Shown here piece by piece: positions 60,449-64,000 of a stretch of DNA of 64,000 nt. A program made the position numbers and the translations under genes. The stretch spans positions 248,001-312,000 of the forward strand of contig NZ_FTMY01000006.1 in NCBI RefSeq assembly GCF_900156165.1, read 5' to 3'. The DNA is from Pseudacidovorax sp. RU35E. Its GTDB lineage: Bacteria > Pseudomonadota > Gammaproteobacteria > Burkholderiales > Burkholderiaceae_C. Under the pieces are notes generated by a model. The model saw nothing but the letters and a program-made list of their open reading frames with translations, was not told the origin of the DNA and made no database searches. How positions within the stretch are numbered: position 1 is the first letter of the stretch; every line of letters starts with the position of its first letter.

Positions 60449-62245
60449 ATGTCATTCACGTCCCTTGCGAGGTTGACCGCACCGCTCGCTGCGGCTGCCC
60501 TGGCGGCAGCGTGCGGTGGCGGTGGTTCGTCGTCGCTGGCCTTCGTGCCCAACACCGCGGCGCCTGCACCCGCTCCCGCACCCGCCGGTGCCCCCGCGAC
60601 GGCACCGGCCACGCCATCCGATCCGCCGCTGCCTCAGCTGGCCGCTGCGGTGGGCGCTGCGTTGCAGGGCGACTGCACCTCGCTATCCGGCTTCAGCTTT
60701 GCCAACACCACCATCATCAGCGTGACGACCGCCGCAGCTGGCGCGCTCAAGGTCGCCGGCAAGGACATCGGCGCGCATTGCGTCGTCACCGGCAAGATGT
60801 TCGAGCGCGTCAGCCCCGTCGATGGCCAGACCTACTCTGTCGGCTTCCAGATGCGCTTGCCCGTGGCCTGGAACGGACGTTACCTGTACCAGGGCAACGG
60901 CGGCACGGACGGCGTGGTCTCCAACGCCACCGGCGCCGTCGGCAGCGGCGGACCGCTGACCAATGCGCTCTACAACGGATTTGCCGTGATCTCCTCGGAC
61001 GCGGGGCACAGCAGCGCACAGAACCCGTTGTTCGGCCTCGACCCCGAGGCGCGCATCGACTACGGCTACGGTGCGGTGCGCAAGCTCACGCCCATGGCCA
61101 AGGCACTGATCAAGGCCGCCTACGGCAAGGGTCCGGACCGCTCCTACGTGGGTGGCACGTCCAACGGCGGCCGCCATGCCATGGTCACGGCCTCGCGCCT
61201 GCCCGCCGAGTACGACGGCGTGCTGGCCAACTCGCCCGGCTTCAGCCTGCCCAAGGCGGCAGCCGCGCAGCTCTACAGCGCCCAGCAGTTCCGCAAGGTG
61301 GCCACCGACGAGACCGACCTGTCGACGGCCTTCACCGTCGCCGAACGCAACCTGGTGGCACAGAAGATCAACGACCGCTGCGACGCGCTGGACGGTGTCA
61401 AGGACGGACTGGTGCAAGACGTGGAAGCTTGCCGCACCGCCTTCAATCTGTTCCGCGACGTGCCGACCTGCGTCGGTGCCCGCGATGGCACCTGCCTGAC
61501 CGGCGCCCAGAAGAGCGCCATCGACGCGATGTACTACGGCCCGGTCAACAGCCGCGGCGAGCAGCTCTATGCCACGCAACCGTACGACCCGGGTCTGGCA
61601 GGCAGCGGCTGGGCCGGCTGGAAGTTCGTCAACTCGGTGGGTGCAGCGCGCGATCCGGTGGCCGTGGGCATCATCTTCCAGGTGCCGCCGGACGCAAGCA
61701 TCGTGAGCAACACCCGGGCCTTCGCGTTCAACTACAACTTCGACCTGGACTATCCCAAGCTCTTCGCGACCAACACGCTCTACACCGAAAGCGCCTGGTC
61801 CTTCATGACGCCGCCCAACCCGACAAAGCTGGACACGCTGCGCGACCGCGGCGCCAAGATGATCGTGGTGCAGGGCGTGTCGGACGGCGTGTTCTCGATC
61901 GACGACACGAAGCGCTGGTATGACGAGCTCAACGCCGACAACAAGGGCAAGGCCGCACGCTTTGTCCGCTTCTTCCGCGTGCCGGGCATGAACCACAGCA
62001 GCGGCGGCATCGCGACCGACCAGTACGACGCGCTGGATGCGCTGGTGAAATGGGTGGAGCAGGGCGTGGCCCCGGACCGCATCGTCGCCACGGCGCGCGG
62101 CACGGGCAATGCGGGCGGCGTGAACGCCGAGCTGCCTTCCGGTTGGACCGCCGACCGCACGCGCCCCTTGTGCCCCTATCCGCTGGTGGCCCGCTACAAC
62201 GGTACAGGCGACAGCGAGAAGGCCGAGAACTTCAGCTGCAAGTGA
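60449..62245 (+). CDS. Tannase/feruloyl esterase family lipoprotein
   Basis: 598 residues. The N-terminus is a lipoprotein signal (AALAAACGGGG) plus an APAPAP linker like that of the preceding gene. The serine-esterase fold has catalytic Ser238 (GGTSNGGRH), Asp479 (GVSDGVFS) and His516 (GMNHSSGG), as in tannase-family esterases; CDLDY-type lid regions (CDALDGVKDGLVQD) are also present. It cleaves phenolic or other esters outside the cytoplasm, but the substrate cannot be told from this. The upstream 120 bp are unusually A+T-rich, so a promoter there is likely. A GAGGAG ribosome site precedes it. Confidence 0.92.
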   Translation: MSFTSLARLTAPLAAAALAAACGGGGSSSLAFVPNTAAPAPAPAPAGAPATAPATPSDPPLPQLAAAVGAALQGDCTSLSGFSFANTTIISVTTAAAGALKVAGKDIGAHCVVTGKMFERVSPVDGQTYSVGFQMRLPVAWNGRYLYQGNGGTDGVVSNATGAVGSGGPLTNALYNGFAVISSDAGHSSAQNPLFGLDPEARIDYGYGAVRKLTPMAKALIKAAYGKGPDRSYVGGTSNGGRHAMVTASRLPAEYDGVLANSPGFSLPKAAAAQLYSAQQFRKVATDETDLSTAFTVAERNLVAQKINDRCDALDGVKDGLVQDVEACRTAFNLFRDVPTCVGARDGTCLTGAQKSAIDAMYYGPVNSRGEQLYATQPYDPGLAGSGWAGWKFVNSVGAARDPVAVGIIFQVPPDASIVSNTRAFAFNYNFDLDYPKLFATNTLYTESAWSFMTPPNPTKLDTLRDRGAKMIVVQGVSDGVFSIDDTKRWYDELNADNKGKAARFVRFFRVPGMNHSSGGIATDQYDALDALVKWVEQGVAPDRIVATARGTGNAGGVNAELPSGWTADRTRPLCPYPLVARYNGTGDSEKAENFSCK

Positions 62246-62270
62246 GCACCTGGGCCCCGCCCTTCAGCGT

Positions 62271-63158
62271 TCACCCCCCGAAACGCTGCGTCGGCAGGCC
62301 CACCGCCGGCAGACCCTCGACGACGAACAGCCCCCCGTCCTGCGGCAGCCGGCCTTCCAGCCGGGTGCTGCGCGAGATGCTGGTCACGTAGAGCTGCGCG
62401 TACCCAGGCCCGCCGAAGCACAGGCTGGTCGGGTAGGTGAGTGGCAGCGGCACGAGCCGCTCCAGTTCACCCGTGGGCGAGAAGCGCGCCAGCTGCGCCG
62501 CGCGCACCAGCACGCTCCAGACGAAACCCTCGGCGTCGACCGTGGCGCCATCGGGCCCCGAGTCGAAGCCATCGGTCTGCACGAAGCAGCGCTTGCCCGA
62601 CAGCGGGCCATCGGGGTCGTAGTCGTAGGCCCAGATCACGCGCGCCAGGCTGTCGGCCAGGTACAGCGTGCGGCCGTCGGGACTGAAGCACGGGCCGTTG
62701 GCAAAACCGATGTCGTCGGCCAACTGCTCCACGCGGCCCTGAGGCCGCAGGCGGTACAGCCCGCCGCGCACCGGGGTGCCCTCGGGCCGGTTCATGTGCA
62801 TGGTGCCGGCGACGAAGTTGCCCGCGGCGTCGCACTTGCCGTCGTTGAGCCGCACATCGGCGTCCGAGAGGCCGATGTCGCCGAGCAGGGTCAGTTCCCG
62901 CGTGCCGAAGTCGTAACGGCCGAAGCCATGGCGCAGGGCCACCACCACCGCATCACCCTGCGCCGGCGCAATGGCGCCCAGTGGCGCCGGCAGCGGGTGC
63001 GATGACAGCGCCCCCGTGGCAGGCGCCCGGCGGTGCACTGTGCCGACCAGCGCATCGATCCAGCACAGGGCCTGGGCCTCGGCGTCCCAGCAGGGGCTTT
63101 CGCCCAACTGGTCGCGCGTGGCGCCCACGCGGCGGATGTCGATTCGGGAAGAAGGCAT
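62271..63158 (-). CDS. SMP-30/gluconolactonase family protein
   Basis: 295 residues, six-bladed beta-propeller lactonase fold. GESPCWDAEAQALCWIDALV at the N-terminus, DVRLNDGKCDAAGNFVAGTM, GFANGPCFSPDGRTLYLADS, and VDAEGFVWSVLVRAAQ hold the metal ligands (Glu, Asn, Asp). It hydrolyses sugar or aldonic lactones. The ATG at 63158 is supported by conserved length. Divergent from the Bug gene at 63301 and convergent with the tannase gene (25 bp apart), so it may be part of a sugar-acid or lactone route with the Bug protein. Confidence 0.93.
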   Translation of the reverse strand: MPSSRIDIRRVGATRDQLGESPCWDAEAQALCWIDALVGTVHRRAPATGALSSHPLPAPLGAIAPAQGDAVVVALRHGFGRYDFGTRELTLLGDIGLSDADVRLNDGKCDAAGNFVAGTMHMNRPEGTPVRGGLYRLRPQGRVEQLADDIGFANGPCFSPDGRTLYLADSLARVIWAYDYDPDGPLSGKRCFVQTDGFDSGPDGATVDAEGFVWSVLVRAAQLARFSPTGELERLVPLPLTYPTSLCFGGPGYAQLYVTSISRSTRLEGRLPQDGGLFVVEGLPAVGLPTQRFGG

Positions 63159-63300
63159 CGGCGCAGTGTGCGCATCGGCGACGGCCGCCCATGTGCAGGA
63201 GTCGGAAAGCATCTTTTCATTGATCGGCGTCAAGGTCCGTGGACGCCCCCCTAGACTGGTCGCCATGCCCGAGACAGGGCCAAGGACTAGGAGACACACC

Positions 63301-64000
63301 ATGAGCCAACGCCGCCATTTCCTGGCGGGCCTGCTGCTCGGCGCCTGCGCGCTGAGCCCGGCCCTCGCCCAGCAGAACGTCACCCGCATCGTGGTGCCCT
63401 TCGCCGCCGGAGGCGGCACCGACCAGTACTGCCGCATCCTGGCCCAGGAGCTGAACAAGCACGGCATGAACGTCATCATCGAGAACAAGCCGGGCGCCAG
63501 CGGCATCCTCGCGGCCGACTACGTGGCCCGCTCCAAGCCGGACGGCCAGACGGTGCTGGTCTCGTCGCTGGGCACGCTGGCCAACAACATCGCGCTGTAC
63601 GACAAGCTGCCCTACGACCCGGCCAAGGACTTCGCCTCGGTCACGCAGATCGCCTACCAGCCCTCGGTGATCGTGGGCCGCACCGACCTGCCCTACAAGA
63701 ACATCAAGGAGATGGTGGCCTATGCCAAGGCCAACCCCGGCAAGATCAACCGCGGCTCGCCGGGCGCCTCCATCCTGACCAACCTGGCGCCCATCGCCTT
63801 CGAGCGCGCCCAGGGCTTCAGCACCACGCACATCCCCTTCAACGGCGACGCGCCGGCGCTGCAGGCACTGCTGGGTGGGCAGATCGACATCCACGGCACG
63901 TCCATCACCGGCTCGCTGCCCTACATCAAGGCCGGCAAGCTGCGCGTGCTGGGCGTGATGGACGACCAGCGCCTGCCGCAGGTGCCCGATGCGCCCACCT
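63301..64000 (+). CDS. Bug/TctC-type substrate-binding protein (cut by right edge)
   Basis: 233 residues are visible before the window ends. N-terminal signal (HFLAGLLLGACALSPALA, cleavage near AQQ) and VTRIVVPFAAGGGTDQYCRI, then VIIENKPGASGILAADYV and HIPFNGDAPALQALLGGQID, all typical of the Bug family. It is divergent from the SMP-30 gene with a 142-bp spacer. AGGAG precedes the ATG. Full length is expected to be about 320 residues. Confidence 0.92.
   Translation, partial: MSQRRHFLAGLLLGACALSPALAQQNVTRIVVPFAAGGGTDQYCRILAQELNKHGMNVIIENKPGASGILAADYVARSKPDGQTVLVSSLGTLANNIALYDKLPYDPAKDFASVTQIAYQPSVIVGRTDLPYKNIKEMVAYAKANPGKINRGSPGASILTNLAPIAFERAQGFSTTHIPFNGDAPALQALLGGQIDIHGTSITGSLPYIKAGKLRVLGVMDDQRLPQVPDAPT

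Overview
The window is very G+C-rich and almost fully coding. It looks like the chromosome of a betaproteobacterium of the order Burkholderiales, most like Comamonadaceae. The reasons are the three tripartite-tricarboxylate (Bug/TctC-type) binding proteins, the chemotaxis gene order, a TrpS with a C-terminal YegP-like (DUF1508) domain, and short intergenic repeats of the kind common in that family. This assignment is an inference from gene content. No rRNA, tRNA or CRISPR array was seen.

Layout. 1-2.8 kb: end of a urea ABC transporter operon (urtA, urtB, minus strand) with an intrinsic terminator between the two genes. 2.9-9.8 kb: housekeeping and accessory genes (polyhydroxybutyrate-depolymerase-type esterase, polyphosphate kinase 2, ZntB-like transporter, PHP exonuclease, DMT exporter, YciO/Sua5-type protein, site-2 protease). 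9.8-13.6 kb: trpS, a LuxR-type response regulator and a convergent six-TM histidine kinase, separated by a tandem 91-bp repeat. 13.8-24.0 kb: an eleven-gene chemotaxis operon on the minus strand (Aer-like receptor, cheY, two small unrecognised proteins, receptor, cheY, cheA, cheW, cheR, cheD, cheB, terminator). One of the small proteins has a CheZ-like D-x3-Q signature, and an exact FNR-type box lies upstream of the operon.

24.3-37.4 kb is the most striking part: twelve tightly packed plus-strand genes combining two-component signalling, partner switching and cyclic-di-GMP turnover. The first half has a histidine kinase with a degenerate receiver, a receiver, an Hpt protein, a STAS antagonist, a 1122-residue membrane PAS/SpoIIE-phosphatase/ATPase protein, and a receiver-winged helix-HD-GYP fusion. 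The second half has a stressosome set (rsbR, rsbS, rsbT), an ATPase-phosphatase of RsbX type and two more histidine kinases. No sigma factor is present, so the output is probably not the classical sigma-B route.

37.4-40.2 kb is a small islet with a Phd/ParE-type toxin-antitoxin pair, an Mrr-type restriction endonuclease and a RhuM-family protein. 40.2-51.5 kb is an eleven-gene catabolic operon (minus strand, mostly 4-bp overlaps): LLM flavin monooxygenase, flavin reductase fused to an FCD domain, two acyl-CoA dehydrogenases, enoyl-CoA hydratase, NDP-forming acyl-CoA synthetase, SDRs, VOC and SnoaL-like proteins and a Bug binding protein. A divergent LysR regulator sits at its head; the substrate is unknown. 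52.6-57.5 kb: a second LysR gene and a tartrate/glycerate operon (ttuC, ttuD, ttuE). 57.6-64 kb: a Bug protein, two secreted lipoproteins (metallo-beta-lactamase fold; tannase family), an SMP-30 lactonase and a Bug protein cut by the right edge.
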